Shown here: in pieces, positions 1-15,370 of the stretch
Position numbering within the stretch: position 1 is the first letter of the stretch
Layout: the number at the start of each line of letters is the position of its first letter
From: Ryuthela nishihirai
Taxonomy: Eukaryota > Arthropoda > Arachnida > Araneae > Heptathelidae
Direction of reading: 5' to 3'
Assembly: GCA_038380435.1 (NCBI GenBank)
Contig: JAWZYU010000020.1
Span: 42,378,307-42,442,306, forward strand
Length of the DNA stretch: 64,000 nucleotides
Notes under the pieces: generated by a model
Database searches by the model: none
What the model saw: only the letters and a program-made list of their open reading frames with translations
What the model was told of the DNA's origin: nothing
Program-made: the position numbers and the translations under genes

Positions 1-3000
1 GCATTCCGTTACTTTAATGATTGAAAGAATACAATTCCCTCTTGAAGAAGAGGTTGATTTGTCTTTGTCTTCATTACAATAGAAGGATAAACACAACAAA
101 AAAATACTCGATATTGAAAGCAATGTTCTTGAAAGCGATTTTATATTATTCTGCGATATTAAATTCTGCATTCCGTTACTTTAATGATTGAAAGAATACA
201 ATTCCCTCTTGAAGAAGAGGTTGATTTGTCTTTGTCTTTTTTACAATAGAAGGATAAACACAACTAAAAAATTCTCGATATTGAAAGTAATGTTCTTAAA
301 AGCGATTTTACATTATTCTGCGATATTAAATTCTGCATTCCGTTACTTTAATGATTGAAAGAATGCAATTCCCTCTTGAAGAAGAGGTTGATTTGTCTTT
401 GTCTTTATTACAATAGAAGGATAGACACAACAAAAAAATTCTCGATATTAAAAGTAATGTTCCTAAAAGCGATTTTACATTATTCTGCGATATTAAATTC
501 TGCATTCCGTTACTTTAATGATTGAAAGAATGCAATTCCCTCTTGAAGAAGAGGTTGATTTGTCTTTGTCTTTATTACAATAGAAGGATAAACACAACTA
601 AAAAATTCTCGATATTGAAAGTAATGTCTTAAACGCTTTTATACTATTCTGCGATATTAAATTCTGCATTCCGTTACTTTAATGATTGAAAGAATACAAT
701 TCCCTCTTGAAGAAGAGGTTGATTTGTCTTTGTCTTTATTACAATAGAAGGATAAACACAACAAAATATTCTCGATATTGAAAGTAATGTTCTTAAACGC
801 TTTTATACTATTCTGCGATATTAAATTCTGCATTCTGATACTTTAATGATTGAAAGAATACAATTCCCTCTTGAAGAAGAGGTTGATTTGTCTTTGTCTT
901 TATTACAATAGAAGGATAGACACAACAACAAAAATTCTCGATATTAAAAGTAATGTTCTTAAAAGCGATTTTACATTATTCTGCGATATTAAATTCTGCA
1001 TTCTGTTACTTTAATGATTGAAAGAATACAATTCCCTCTTGAAGAAGAGGTTGATTTGTCTTTGTCTTTATTACAATAGAAGGATAAACACAACAAATAA
1101 TTCTTGATATTGAAAGTAATGTTCTTAAACGCTTTTATACTATTCTGCGATATTAAATTCTGCATTCTGTTACTTTAATGATTGAAAGAATGCAATTCCC
1201 TCTTGAAGAAGAGGTTGATTTGTATTTGTCTTCATTACAATAGAAGGATAAACACAACAAAAAAATTCTCGATATTGAAAGCAATGTTCTTAAAAGCGAT
1301 TTTATATTATTCTGCGATATTAAATTCTGCATTCCGTTACTTTAATGATTGAAAGAATACAATTCCCTCTTGAAGAAGAGGTTGATTTTTCTTTGTCTTC
1401 ATTACAATAGAAGGATAAACACAACAAAAAAATTCTCGATATTGAAAGCAATGTTCTTAAAAGCGATTTTACATTATTCTGCGATATTAAATTCTGCATT
1501 CTGTTACTTTAATGATTGAAAGAATGCAATTCCCTCTTGAAGAAGAGGTTGATTTGTCTTTGTCTTTATTACAATAGAAGGATAAACACAACAAAAAAAT
1601 TCTCGATATTGAAAGCAATGTTCTTAAAAGCTATTTTATATTATTCTGCGATATTAAATTCTGCATTCCGTTACTTTAATGATTGAAAGAATACAATTCC
1701 CTCTTGAAGAAGAGGTTGATTTGTCTTTATCTTTATTACAATAGAAGGATAAACACAACAAAATATTCTTGATATTGAAAGTAATGTTCTTAAACGCTTT
1801 TATACTATTCTGCGATATTAAATTCTGCATTCTGTTACTTTAATGATTGAAAGAATGCAATTCCCTCTTGAAGAAGAGGTTGATTTGTCTTTGTCTTTAT
1901 TACAATAGAAGGATAAACACAACTAAAAAATTCTCGATATTGAAAGTAATGTCTTAAACGCTTTTATACTATTCTGCGATATTAAATTCTGCATTCCGTT
2001 ACTTTAATGATTGAAAGAATACAATTCCCTCTTGAAGAAGAGGTTGATTTGTCTTTGTCTTTATTACAATAGAAGGATAAACACAACAAAAAATTCTCGA
2101 TATTGAAAGTAATGTTCTTAAACGCTTTTATACTATTCTGCGATATTAAATTCTGCATTCTGATACTTTAATGATTGAAAGAATACAATTCCCTCTTGAA
2201 GAAGAGGTTGATTTGTCTTTGTCTTTATTACAATAGAAGGATAGACACAACAACAAAAATTCTCGATATTAAAAGTAATGTTCTTAAAAGCGATTTTACA
2301 TTATTCTGCGATATTAAATTCTGCATTCCGTTACTTTAATGATTGAAAGAATGCAATTCCCTCTTGAAGAAGAGGTTGATTTGTCTTTGTCTTTATTACA
2401 ATAGAAGGATAAACACAACAAAAAAATTCTCGATATTGAAAGTAATGTTCTTAAAAGCGATTTTACATTATTCTGCGATATTAAATTCTGCATTCTGTTA
2501 CTTTAATGATTGAAAGAATACAATTCCCTCTTGAAGAAGAGGTTGATTTGTCTTTGTCTTCATTACAATAGAAGGATAGACACAACAAAAAAATTCTTGA
2601 TATTGGAAGCAATGTTCTTAAAAGCGATTTTACATTATTCTGCGATATTAAATTCTGCATTCCGTTACTTTAATGATTGAAAGAATGCAATTCCCTCTTG
2701 AAGAAGAGGTTGATTTGTCTTTGTCTTTATTACAATAGAAGGATAGACACAACAAAAAAATTCTCGATATTGAAAGTAATGTTCTTAAAAGCGATTTTAC
2801 ATTATTCTGCGATATTAAATTCTGCATTCTGTTACTTTAATGATTGAAAGAATACAATTCCCTCTTGAAGAAGAGGTTGATTTGTCTTTGTCTTCATTAC
2901 AATAGAAGGATAAACACAACAAAAAAATTCTTGATATTGAAAGTAATGTTCTTAAACGCTTTTATATTATTCTGCGATATTAAATTCTGCATTCTGTTAC

Positions 3001-5964
3001 TTTAATGATTGAAAGAATACAATTCCCTCTTGAAGAAGAGATTGATTTGTCTTTGTCTTCATTACAATAGAAGGATAGACACAACAAAAAAATTCTCGAT
3101 ATTGAAAGCAATGTTCTTAAAAGCGATTTTACATTATTCTGCGATATTAAATTCTGCATTCTGTTACTTTAATGATTGAAAGAATGCAATTCCCTCTTGA
3201 AGAAGAGGTTGATTTGTATTTGTCTTCATTACAATAGAAGGATAAACACAACAAAAAAATTCTCGATATTGAAAGCAATGTTCTTAAAAGCGATTTTATA
3301 TTATTCTGCGATATTAAATTCTGCATTCCGTTACTTTAATGATTGAAAGAATACAATTCCCTCTTGAAGAAGAGGTTGATTTGTCTTTGTCTTCATTACA
3401 ATAGAAGGATAAACACAACAAAAAAATTCTCGATATTGAAAGCAATGTTCTTAAAAGCGATTTTACATTATTCTGCGATAATAATTTCTGCATTCTGTTA
3501 CTTTAATGATTGAAAGAATGCAATTCCCTCTTGAAGAAGAGGTTGATTTGTCTTTGTCTTTATTACAATAGAAGGATAAACACAACAAAAAAAATTCTCG
3601 ATATTGAAAGCAATGTTCTTAAAAGCGATTTTATATTATTCTGCGATATTAAATTCTGCATTCCGTTACTTTAATGATTGAAAGAATACAATTCCCTCTT
3701 GAAGAAGAGGTTGATTTGTCTTTGTCTTCATTACAATAGAAGGATAAACACAACAAAAAAATTCTCGATATTGAAAGCAATGTTCTTGAAAGCGATTTTA
3801 TATTATTCTGCGATATTAAATTCTGCATTCCGTTACTTTAATGATTGAAAGAATACAATTCCCTCTTGAAGAAGAGGTTGATTTGTCTTTGTCTTTTTTA
3901 CAATAGAAGGATAAACAGAACTAAAAAATTCTCGATATTGAAAGTAATGTTCTTAAAAGCGATTTTACATTATTCTGCGATATTAAATTCTGCATTCCGT
4001 TACTTTAATGATTGAAAGAATGCAATTCCCTCTTGAAGAAGAGGTTGATTTGTCTTTGTCTTTATTACAATAGAAGGATAGACACAACAAAAAAATTCTC
4101 GATATTAAAAGTAATGTTCCTAAAAGCGATTTTACATTATTCTGCGATATTAAATTCTGCATTCCGTTACTTTAATGATTGAAAGAATGCAATTCCCTCT
4201 TGAAGAAGAGGTTGATTTGTTTTTGTCTTTATTACAATAGAAGGATAAACACAACTAAAAAATTCTCGATATTGAAAGTAATGTCTTAAACGCTTTTATA
4301 CTCTTCTGCGATATTAAATTCTGCATTCCGTTACTTTAATGATTGAAAGAATACAATTCCCTCTTGAAGAAGAGGTTGATTTGTCTTTGTCTTTATTACA
4401 ATAGAAGGATAAACACAACAAAAAATTCTCGATATTGAAAGTAATGTTCTTAAACGCTTTTATACTATTCTGCGATATTAAATTCTGCATTCTGATACTT
4501 TAATGATTGAAAGAATACAATTCCCTCTTGAAGAAGAGGTTGATTTGTCTTTGTCTTTATTACAATAGAAGGATAGACACAACAACAAAAATTCTCGATA
4601 TTAAAATTAATGTTCTTAAAAGCGATTTTACATTATTCTGCGATATTAAATTCTGCATTCTGTTACTTTAATGATTGAAAGAATACAATTCCCTCTTGAA
4701 GAAGAGGTTGATTTGTCTTTGTCTTTATTACAATAGAAGGATAAACAGAACAAATAATTCTTGATATTGAAAGTAATGTTCTTAAACGCTTTTATACTAT
4801 TCTGCGATATTAAATTCTGCATTCTGTTACTTTAATGATTGAAAGAATACAATTCCCTCTTGAAGAAGAGGTTGATTTGTCTTTATCTTTATTACAATAG
4901 AAGGATAAACACAACAAAATATTCTTGATATTGAAAGTAATGTTCTTAAACGCTTTTATACTATTCTGCGATATTAAATTCTGCATTCTGTTACTTTAAT
5001 GATTGAAAGAATACAATTCCCTCTTGAAGAAGAGGTTGATTTGTCTTTGTCTTTATTACAATAGAAGGATAGACACAACAAAAAAATTCTCGATATTAAA
5101 AGAAATGTTCTTAAAAGCGATTTTACATTATTCTGCGATATTAAATTCTGCATTCTGTTACTTTAATGATTGAAAGAATGCAATTCCCTCTTGAAGAAGA
5201 GGTTGATTTGTCTTTGTCTTTATTACAATAGAAGGATAAACACAACTAAAAAATTCTCGATATTGAAAGTAATGTTCTTAAAAGCGATTTTACATTATTC
5301 TGCGATATTAAATTCTGCATTCCGTTACTTTAATGATTGAAAGAATGCAATTCCCTCTTGAAGAAGAGGTTGATTTGTCTTTGTCTTTATTACAATAGAA
5401 GGATAAACACAACTAAAAAATTCTCGATATTGAAAGTAATGTCTTAAACGCTTTTATACTATTCTGCGATATTAAATTCTGCATTCCGTTACTTTAATGA
5501 TTGAAAGAATACAATTCCCTCTTGAAGAGAGGTTGATTTGTCTTTGTCTTTATTACAATAGAAGGATAAACACAACAAAAAATTCTCTATATTGAAAGTA
5601 ATGTTCTTAAACGCTTTTATACTATTCTGCGATATTAAATTCTGCATTCTGTTACTTTAATGATTGCAAGAATACAATTCCCTCTTGAAGAAGAGGTTGA
5701 TTTGTCTTTGTCTTCATTACAATAGAAGGATAGACACAACAAAAAAATTCTCGATATTGAAAGCAATGTTCTTAAAAGCGATTTTACATTATTCTGCGAT
5801 ATTAAATTCTGCATTCTGTTACTTTAATGATTGAAAGAATGCAATTCCCTCTTGAAGAAGAGGTTGATTTGTATTTGTCTTCATTACAATAGAAGGATAA
5901 ACACAACAAAAAATTCTCGATATTGAAAGCAATGTTCTTAAAAGCGATTTTATATTATTCTGCG

Positions 5965-8900
5965 ATATTAAATTCTGCATTCTGTTACTTTAATGATTGA
6001 AAGAATACAATTCCCTCTTGAAGAAGAGGTTGATTTGTCTTTGTCTTCATTACAATAGAAGGATAGACACAACAAAAAAATTTTCGATATTGAAAGCAAT
6101 GTTCTTAAAAGCGATTTTACATTATTCTGCGATATTAAATTCTGCATTCTGTTACTTTAATGATTGAAAGAATGCAATTCCCTCTTGAAGAAGAGGTTGA
6201 TTTGTCTTTGTCTTCATTACAATAGAAGGACAGACACAACAAATAATTCTCGATATTGAAAGCAATGTTCTTAAAAGCGATTTTACATTATTCTGCGATA
6301 TTAAATTCTGCATTCTGTTACTTTAATGATTGAAAGAATACAATTCCCTCTTGAAGAAGAGGTTGATTTGTCTTTGTCTTCATTACAATAGAAGGATAGA
6401 CACAACAAAAAAATTCTCGATATTGAAAGCAATGTTCTTAAACACTTTTATACTATTCTGCGATATTAAATTCTGCATTCTGTTACTTTAATGATTGAAA
6501 GAATGCAATTCCCTCTTGAAGAAGGGTTTGATTTGTCTTTGTCTTTATTCCAATAGAAGGATAAACACAACAAAATATTCTTGATATTGAAAGTAATGTT
6601 CTTAAACGCTTTTATACTATTCTGCGATATTAAATTCTGCATTCTGTTACTTTAATGATTGAAAGAATACAATTCCCTCTTGAAGAAGAGGTTGATTTGT
6701 CTTTGTCTTTATTACAATAGAAGGATAGACACAACAAAAAAATCTCGATATTAAAAGTAATGTTCTTAAAAGCGATTTTACATTATTCTGCGATATTAAA
6801 TTCTGCATTCTGTTACTTTAATGATTGAAAGAATGCAATTCCCTCTTGAAGAAGAGGTTGATTTGTCTTTGTCTTTATTACAATAGAAGGATAAACACAA
6901 CTAAAAAATTCTCGATATTGAAAGTAATGTCTTAAACGCTTTTATACTATTCTGCGATATTAAATTCTGCATTCCGTTACTTTAATGATTGAAAGAATAC
7001 AATTCCCTCTTGAAGAAGAGGTTGATTTGTCTTTGTCTTTATTACAATAGAAGGATAAACACAACAAAAAATTCTCGATATTGAAAGTAATGTTCTTATA
7101 CGCTTTTATACTATTCTGCGATATTAAATTCTGCATTCTGATACTTTAATGATTGGAAGAATACAATTCCCTCTTGAAGAAGAGGTTGATTTGTCTTTGT
7201 CCTTATTACAATAGAAGGATAGACACAACAACAAAAATTCTCGATATTAAAAGTAATGTTCTTAAAAGCGATTTTACATTATTCTGCGATATTAAATTCT
7301 GCATTCCGTTACTTTAATGATTGAAAGAATGCAATTCCCTCTTGAAGAAGAGGTTGATTTGTCTTTGTCTTTATTACAATAGAAGGATAAACACAACAAA
7401 AAAATTCTCGATATTGAAAGTAATGTTCTTAAAAGCGATTTTACATTATTCTGCGATATTAAATTCTGCATTCTGTTACTTTAATGATTGAAAGAATACA
7501 ATTCCCTCTTGAAGAAGAGGTTGATTTGTCTTTGTCTTCATTACAATAGAAGGATAGACACAACAAAAAAATTCTTGATATTAAAAGTAATGTTCTTAAA
7601 AGCGATTTTACATTATTCTGCGATATTAAATTCTGCATTCCGTTACTTTAATGATTGCAAGAATGCAATTCCCTCTTGAAGAAGAGGTTGATTTGTCTTT
7701 GTCTTTATTACAATAGAAGGATAAACACAACTAAAAAATTCTCGATATTGAAAGTAATGTCTTAAACGCTTTTATACTGTTCTGCGATATTAAATTCTGC
7801 ATTCCGTTACTTTAATGATTGAAAGAATACAATTCCCTCTTGAAGAAGAGGTTGATTTGTCTTTGTCTTTATTACAATAGAAGGATAAACACAACAAAAA
7901 ATTCTCGATATTGAAAGTAATGTTGTTATACGCTTTTATACTATTCTGCGATATTAAATTCTGCATTCTGATACTTTAATGATTGAAAGAATACAATTCC
8001 CTCTTGAAGAAGAGGTTGATTTGTCTTTGTCTTTATTACAATAGAAGGATAGACACAACAAAAAAAATTCTCGATATTAAAAGTAATGTTCTTAAAAGCG
8101 ATTTTACATTATTCTGCGATATTAAATTCTGCATTCCGTTACTTTAATGATTGAAAGAATGCAATTCCCTCTTGAAGAAGAGGTTGATTTGTCTTTGTCT
8201 TTATTACAATAGAAGGATAAACACAACTAAAAAATTCTCGATATTGAAAGTAATGTCTTAAACGCTTTTATACTATTCTGCGATATTAAATTCTGCATTC
8301 CGTTACTTTAATGATTGAAAGAATACAATTCCCTCTTGAAGAAGAGGTTGATTTGTCATTGTCTTTATTACAATAGAAGGATAAACACAACAAAAAATTC
8401 TCGATATTGAAAGTAATGTTCTTAAACGCTTTTATACTATTCTGCGATATTAAATTCTGCATTCTGATACTTTAATGATTGAAAGAATACAATTCCCTCT
8501 TGAAGAAGAGGTTGATTTGTCTTTGTCTTTATTACAATAGAAGGATAGATACAACAACAAAAATTCTCGATATTAAAAGTAATGTTCTTAAAAGCGATTT
8601 TACATTATTCTGCGATATTAAATTCTGCATTCCGTTACTTTAATGATTGAAAGAATGAAATTCCCTCTTGAAGAAGAGGTTGATTTGTCTTTGTCTTTAT
8701 TACAATAGAAGGATAAACACAACAAAAAAATTCTCGATATTGAAAGTAATGTTTTTAAAAGCGATTTTACATTATTCTGCGATATTAAATTCTGCATTCT
8801 GTTACTTTAATGATTGAAAGAATACAATTCCCTCTTGAAGAAGAGGTTGATTTGTCTTTGTCTTCATTACAATAGAAGGATAGACACAACAAAAAAATTC

Positions 8901-9208
8901 TTGATATTGGAAGCAATGTTGTTAAAAGCGATTTTACATTATTCTGCGATATTAAATTCTGCATTCCGTTACTTTAATGATTGAAAGAATGCAATTCCCT
9001 CTTGAAGAAGAGGTTGATTTGTCTTTGTCTTTATTACAATAGAAGGATAGACACAACAACAAAATTCTCGATATTGAAAGTAATGTTCTTAAAAGCGATT
9101 TTACATTATTCTGCGATATTAAATTCTGCATTCTGTTACTTTATGATTGAAAGAATACTATTCCCTCTTGAAGAAGAGGTTGATTTGTCTTTGTCTTCAT
9201 TACAATAG
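5965..9208. repeat. Satellite higher-order block, copy 1 (21-monomer offset)
   Basis: This block recurs at 9447-12692 with an offset of 3482-3484 bp. The copies share a long series of private variants in the same order: GGACAGACAC, AACACTTTTATAC, GAAGGGTTTG with ATTCCAATAG, GTTGTTATACGC, TTTGTCATTGTC, GATAGATACA, GAATGAAATTCC, GTTGTTAAAAGC and TTACTTTATGATT. Only a few single-base differences and 1-bp indels separate them. This points to a recent multi-monomer duplication, most simply by unequal exchange. Confidence 0.93.
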
Positions 9209-9446
9209 AAGGATAAACACAACAAAAAAATTCTCGATATTGAAAGTAATGTTCTTAAACGCTTTTATATTATTCTGCGATATTAAATTCTGCATTCTGT
9301 TACTTTAATGATTGAAAGAATACAATTCCCTCTTGAAGAAGAGGTTGATTTATCTTTGTCTTCATTACAATAGAAGGATAGACACAACAAAAAAATTCTC
9401 GATATTGAAAGCAATGTTCTTAAAAGTGATTTTACATTATTCTGCG

Positions 9447-12400
9447 ATATTAAATTCTGCATTCTGTTACTTTAATGATTGAAAGAATACAATTCCCTCT
9501 TGAAGAAGAGGTTGATTTGTCTTTGTCTTCATTACAATAGAAGGATAGACACAACAAAAAAATTTTCGATATTGAAAGCAATGTTCTTAAAAGCGATTTT
9601 ACATTATTCTGCGATATTAAATTCTGCATTCTGTTACTTTAATGATTGAAAGAATGCAATTCCCTCTTGAAGAAGAGGTTGATTTGTCTTTGTCTTCATT
9701 ACAATAGAAGGACAGACACAACAAATAATTCTCGATATTGAAAGCAATGTTCTTAAAAGCGATTTTACATTATTCTGCGATATTAAATTCTGCATTCTGT
9801 TACTTTAATGATTGAAAGAATACAATTCCCTCTTGAAGAAGAGGTTGATTTGTCTTTGTCTTCATTACAATAGAAGGATAGACACAACAAAAAAATTCTC
9901 GATATTGAAAGCAATGTTCTTAAACACTTTTATACTATTCTGCGATATTAAATTCTGCATTTTGTTACTTTAATGATTGAAAGAATGCAATTCCCTCTTG
10001 AAGAAGGGTTTGATTTGTCTTTGTCTTTATTCCAATAGAAGGATAAACACAACAAAATATTCTTGATATTGAAAGTAATGTTCTTAAACGCTTTTATACT
10101 ATTCTGCGATATTAAATTCTGCATTCTGTTACTTTAATGATTGAAAGAATACAATTCCCTCTTGAAGAAGAGGTTGATTTGTCTTTGTCTTTATTACAAT
10201 AGAAGGATAGACACAACAAAAAAATTCTCGATATTAAAAGTAATGTTCTTAAAAGCGATTTTACATTATTCTGCGATATTAAATTCTGCATTCTGTTACT
10301 TTAATGATTGAAAGAATGCAATTCCCTCTTGAAGAAGAGGTTGATTTGTCTTTGTCTTTATTACAATAGAAGGATAAACACAACTAAAAAATTCTCGATA
10401 TTGAAAGTAATGTCTTAAACGCTTTTATACTATTCTGCGATATTAAATTCTGCATTCTGTTACTTTAATGATTGAAAGAATACAATTCCCTCTTGAAGAA
10501 GAGGTTGATTTGTCTTTGTCTTTATTACAATAGAAGGATAAACACAACAAAAAAATTCTCGATATTGAAAGTAATGTTCTTAAACGCTTTTATACTATTC
10601 TGCGATATTAAATTCTGCATTCTGTTACTTTAATGATTGAAAGAATACAATTCCCTCTTGAAGAAGAGGTTGATTTGTCTTTGTCCTTATTACAATAGAA
10701 GGATAAACACAACAACAAAAATTCTCGATATTAAAAGTAATGTTCTTAAAAGCGATTTTACATTATTCTGCGATATTAAATTCTGCATTCCGTTACTTTA
10801 ATGATTGAAAGAATGCAATTCCCTCTTGAAGAAGAGGTTGATTTGTCTTTGTCTTTATTACAATAGAAGGATAAACACAACAAAAAAATTCTCGATATTG
10901 AAAGTAATGTTCTTAAAAGCGATTTTACATTATTCTGCGATATTAAATTCTGCATTCTGTTACTTTAATGATTGAAAGAATACAATTCCCTCTTGAAGAA
11001 GAGGTTGATTTGTCTTTGTCTTCATTACAATAGAAGGATAGACACAACAAAAAAATTCTTGATATTAAAAGTAATGTTCTTAAAAGCGATTTTACATTAT
11101 TCTGCGATATTAAATTCTGCATTCCGTTACTTTAATGATTGCAAGAATGCAATTCCCTCTTGAAGAAGAGGTTGATTTGTCTTTGTCTTTATTACAATAG
11201 AAGGATAAACACAACTAAAAAATTCTCGATATTGAAAGTAATGTCTTAAACGCTTTTATACTGTTCTGCGATATTAAATTCTGCATTCCGTTACTTTAAT
11301 GATTGAAAGAATACAATTCCCTCTTGAAGAAGAGGTTGATTTGTCTTTGTCTTTATTACAATAGAAGGATAAACACAACAAAAAATTCTCGATATTGAAA
11401 GTAATGTTGTTATACGCTTTTATACTATTCTGCGATATTAAATTCTGCATTCTGATACTTTAATGATTGAAAGAATACAATTCCGTCTTGAAGAAGAGGT
11501 TGATTTGTCTTTGTCTTTATTACAATAGAAGGATAGACACAACAAAAAAAATTCTCGATATTAAAAGTAATGTTCTTAAAAGCGATTTTACATTATTCTG
11601 CGATATTAAATTCTGCATTCCGTTACTTTAATGATTGAAAGAATGCAATTCCCTCTTGAAGAAGAGGTTGATTTGTCTTTGTCTTTATTACAATAGAAGG
11701 ATAAACACAACTAAAAAATTCTCGATATTGAAAGTAATGTCTTAAACGCTTTTATACTATTCTGCGATATTAAATTCTGCATTCCGTTACTTTAATGATT
11801 GAAAGAATACAATTCCCTCTTGAAGAAGAGGTTGATTTGTCATTGTCTTTATTACAATAGAAGGATAAACACAACAAAAAATTCTCGATATTGAAAGTAA
11901 TGTTCTTAAACGCTTTTATACTATTCTGCGATATTAAATTCTGCATTCTGATACTTTAATGATTGAAAGAATACAATTCCCTCTTGAAGAAGAGGTTGAT
12001 TTGTCTTTGTCTTTATTACAATAGAAGGATAGATACAACAACAAAAATTCTCGATATTAAAAGTAATGTTCTTAAAAGCGATTTTACATTATTCTGCGAT
12101 ATTAAATTCTGCATTCCGTTACTTTAATGATTGAAAGAATGAAATTCCCTCTTGAAGAAGAGGTTGATTTGTCTTTGTCTTTATTACAATAGAAGGATAA
12201 ACACAACAAAAAAATTCTCGATATTGAAAGTAATGTTTTTAAAAGCGATTTTACATTATTCTGCGATATTAAATTCTGCATTCTGTTACTTTAATGATTG
12301 AAAGAATACAATTCCCTCTTGAAGAAGAGGTTGATTTGTCTTTGTCTTCATTACAATAGAAGGATAGACACAACAAAAAAATTCTTGATATTGGAAGCAA

Positions 12401-12692
12401 TGTTGTTAAAAGCGATTTTACATTATTCTGCGATATTAAATTCTGCATTCCGTTACTTTAATGATTGAAAGAATGCAATTCCCTCTTGAAGAAGAGGTTG
12501 ATTTGTCTTTGTCTTTATTACAATAGAAGGATAGACACAACAACAAAATTCTCGATATTGAAAGTAATGTTCTTAAAAGCGATTTTACATTATTCTGCGA
12601 TATTAAATTCTGCATTCTGTTACTTTATGATTGAAAGAATACTATTCCCTCTTGAAGAAGAGGTTGATTTGTCTTTGTCTTCATTACAATAG
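9447..12692. repeat. Satellite higher-order block, copy 2
   Basis: Second copy of the block at 5965-9208, near identical over more than 3.2 kb. The match stops near 12692, where copy 2 continues GATAGACAC and copy 1 continues GATAAACAC. Differences include ATTCCGTC at about 11481 (copy 1 has ATTCCCTC) and CTGTTAC at about 10457 (copy 1 has CCGTTAC). Shorter, older block duplications elsewhere in the array have offsets of 1994, 2655, 3156 and 3657 bp, close to 12, 16, 19 and 22 monomers. Confidence 0.93.
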
Positions 12693-15370
12693 AAGGATAG
12701 ACACAACAAAAAATTCTCGATATGGAAAGCAATGTTCTTAAAAGCGATTTTACATTATTCTGCGATATTAAATTCTGTATTCTGTTACTTTAATGATTGA
12801 AAGAATGCAATTCCCTCTTGAAGAAGAGGATGATTTGTCTTTGTCTTCATTACAATAGAAGGACAGACACAACAAAAAATTCTCGATATTGAAAGCAATG
12901 TTCTTAAAAGCGATTTTACATTATTCTGCGATATTAAATTCTGCATTCTGTTACTTTAATGATTGAAAGAATACAATTCCCTCTTGAAGAAGAGGTTGAT
13001 TTGTCTTTGTCTTCATTACAATAGAAGGATAGACACAACAAAAAAATTCTCGATATTGAAAGCAATGTTCTTAAACGCTTTTATACTATTCTGCGATATT
13101 AAATTCTGCATTCTGTTACTTTAATGATTGAAAGAATACAATTCCCTCTTGAAGAAGAGGTTGATTTGTCTTTGTCTTCATTACAATAGAAGGATAAACA
13201 CAAGAAAAAATTCTTGATATTGAAAGTAATGTTCTTAAAAGCGATTTTACATTATTCTGCGATATTAAATTCTGCATTCTGTTACTTTAATGATTGAAAG
13301 AATACAATTCCCTCTTGAAGAAGAGGTTGATTTGTCTTTGTCTTCATTAAAATAGAAGGATAGACACAACAAAAAAATTCTCGATATTGAAAGCAATGTT
13401 CTTAAAAGCGATTTTACATTATTCTGCGATATTAAATTCTGCATTCTGTTACTTTAATGATTGAAAGAATGCAATTCCCTCTTGAAGAAGGGTTTGATTT
13501 GTCTTTTTCTTTATTACAATAGAAGGATAAACACAACAAAATATTCTTGATATTGAAAGTAATGTTCTTAAACGCTTTTATACTATTCTGCGATATTAAA
13601 TTCTGCATTCTGTTACTTTAATGATTGAAAGAATACAATTCCCTCTTGAAGAAGAGGTTGATTTGTCTTTGTCTTTATTACAATAGAAGGATAGACACAA
13701 CAAAAAAATTCTCGATATTAAAAGTAATGTTCTTAAAAGCGATTTTACATTATTCTGCGATATTAAATTCTGCATTCTGTTACTTTAATGATTGAAAGAA
13801 TGCAATTCCCTCTTGAAGAAGAGGTTGATTTGTCTTTGTCTTTATTACAATAGAAGGATAAACACAACTAAAAAATTCTCGATATTGAAAGTAATGTTCT
13901 TAAAAGCGATTTTACATTATTCTGCGATATTAAATTCTGCATTCCGTTACTTTAATGATTGAAAGAATGCAATTCCCTCTTGAAGAAGAGGTTGATTTGT
14001 CTTTGTCTTTATTACAATAGAAGGATAGACACAACAAAAAAATTCTCGATATTAAAAGTAATGTTCTTAAAAGCGATTTTACATTATTCTGCGATATTAA
14101 ATTCTGCATTCCGTTACTTTAATGATTGCAAGAATGCAATTCCCTCTTGAAGAAGAGGTTGATTTGTCTTTGTCTTTATTACAATAGAAGGATAAACAGA
14201 ACTAAAAAATTCTCGATATTGAAAGTAATGTCTTAAACGCTTTTATACTATTCTGCGATATTAAATTCTGCATTCCGTTACTTTAATGATTGAAAGAATA
14301 CTATTCCCTCTTGAAGAAGAGGTTGATTTGTCTTTGTCTTTATTACAATAGAAGGATAAACACAACAAAAAGTTCTCGATATTGAAAGTAATGTTCTTAT
14401 ACGCTTTTATACTATTCTGCGATATTAAATTCTGCATTCTGATACTTTAATGATTGAAAGAATACAATTCCCTCTTGAAGAAGAGGTTGATTTGTCTTTG
14501 TCCTTATTACAATAGAAGGATAGACACAACAACAAAAATTCTCGATATTAAAAGTAATGTTCTTAAAAGCAATTTTACATTATTCTGCGATATTAAATTC
14601 TGCATTCCGTTACTTTAATGATTGAAAGAATGCAATTCCCTCTTGAAGAAGAGGTTGATTTGTCTTTGTCTTCATTACAATAGAAGGACAGACACAACAA
14701 AAAATTCTCGATATTGAAAGCAATGTTCTTAAAAGCGATTTTACATTATTCTGCGATATTAAATTCTGCATTCTGTTACTTTAATGATTGAAAGAATACA
14801 ATTCCCTCTTGAAGAAGAGGTTGATTTGTCTTTGTCTTCATTACAATAGAAGGATAGACACAACAAAAAAATTCTCGATATTGAAAGCAATGTTCTTAAA
14901 AGCGATTTTACATTATTCTGCGATATTAAATTCTGCATTCTGTTACTTTAATGATTGAAAGAATACAACTCCCTCTTGAAGAAGAGGTTGATTTGTCTTT
15001 GTCTTCATTACAATAGAAGGATAGACACAACAAAAAAATCTCGATATTGAAAGCAATGTTCTTAAAAGCGATTTTACATTATTCTGCTATTTTAAATTCT
15101 GCATTCCGTTACTTTAATGATTGAAAGAATGCAATTCCCTCTTGAAGAAGAGGTTGATTTGTCTTTGTCTTCATTGCAATAGAAGGATAGACACAACAAA
15201 AAAATTCTCGATATTGAAAGCAATGTTCTTAAAAGCGATTTTACATTATTTTGCGATATTAAATTCTGCATTCCGTTACTTTAATGATTGAAAGAATACA
15301 ATTCCCTCTTGAAGAAGAGGTTGATTTGTCTTTGTCTTCATTACAATAGAAGGATAAACACAACAAAAAA

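Noticed and set aside
7488..12692. Repeated 63- and 75-codon frames in the satellite (7488, 8981, 10972, 12465, 13959)
   Set aside because: They appear only where monomer lengths happen to keep frame, and their identical pairs reflect the 21-monomer duplication. No coding signal.
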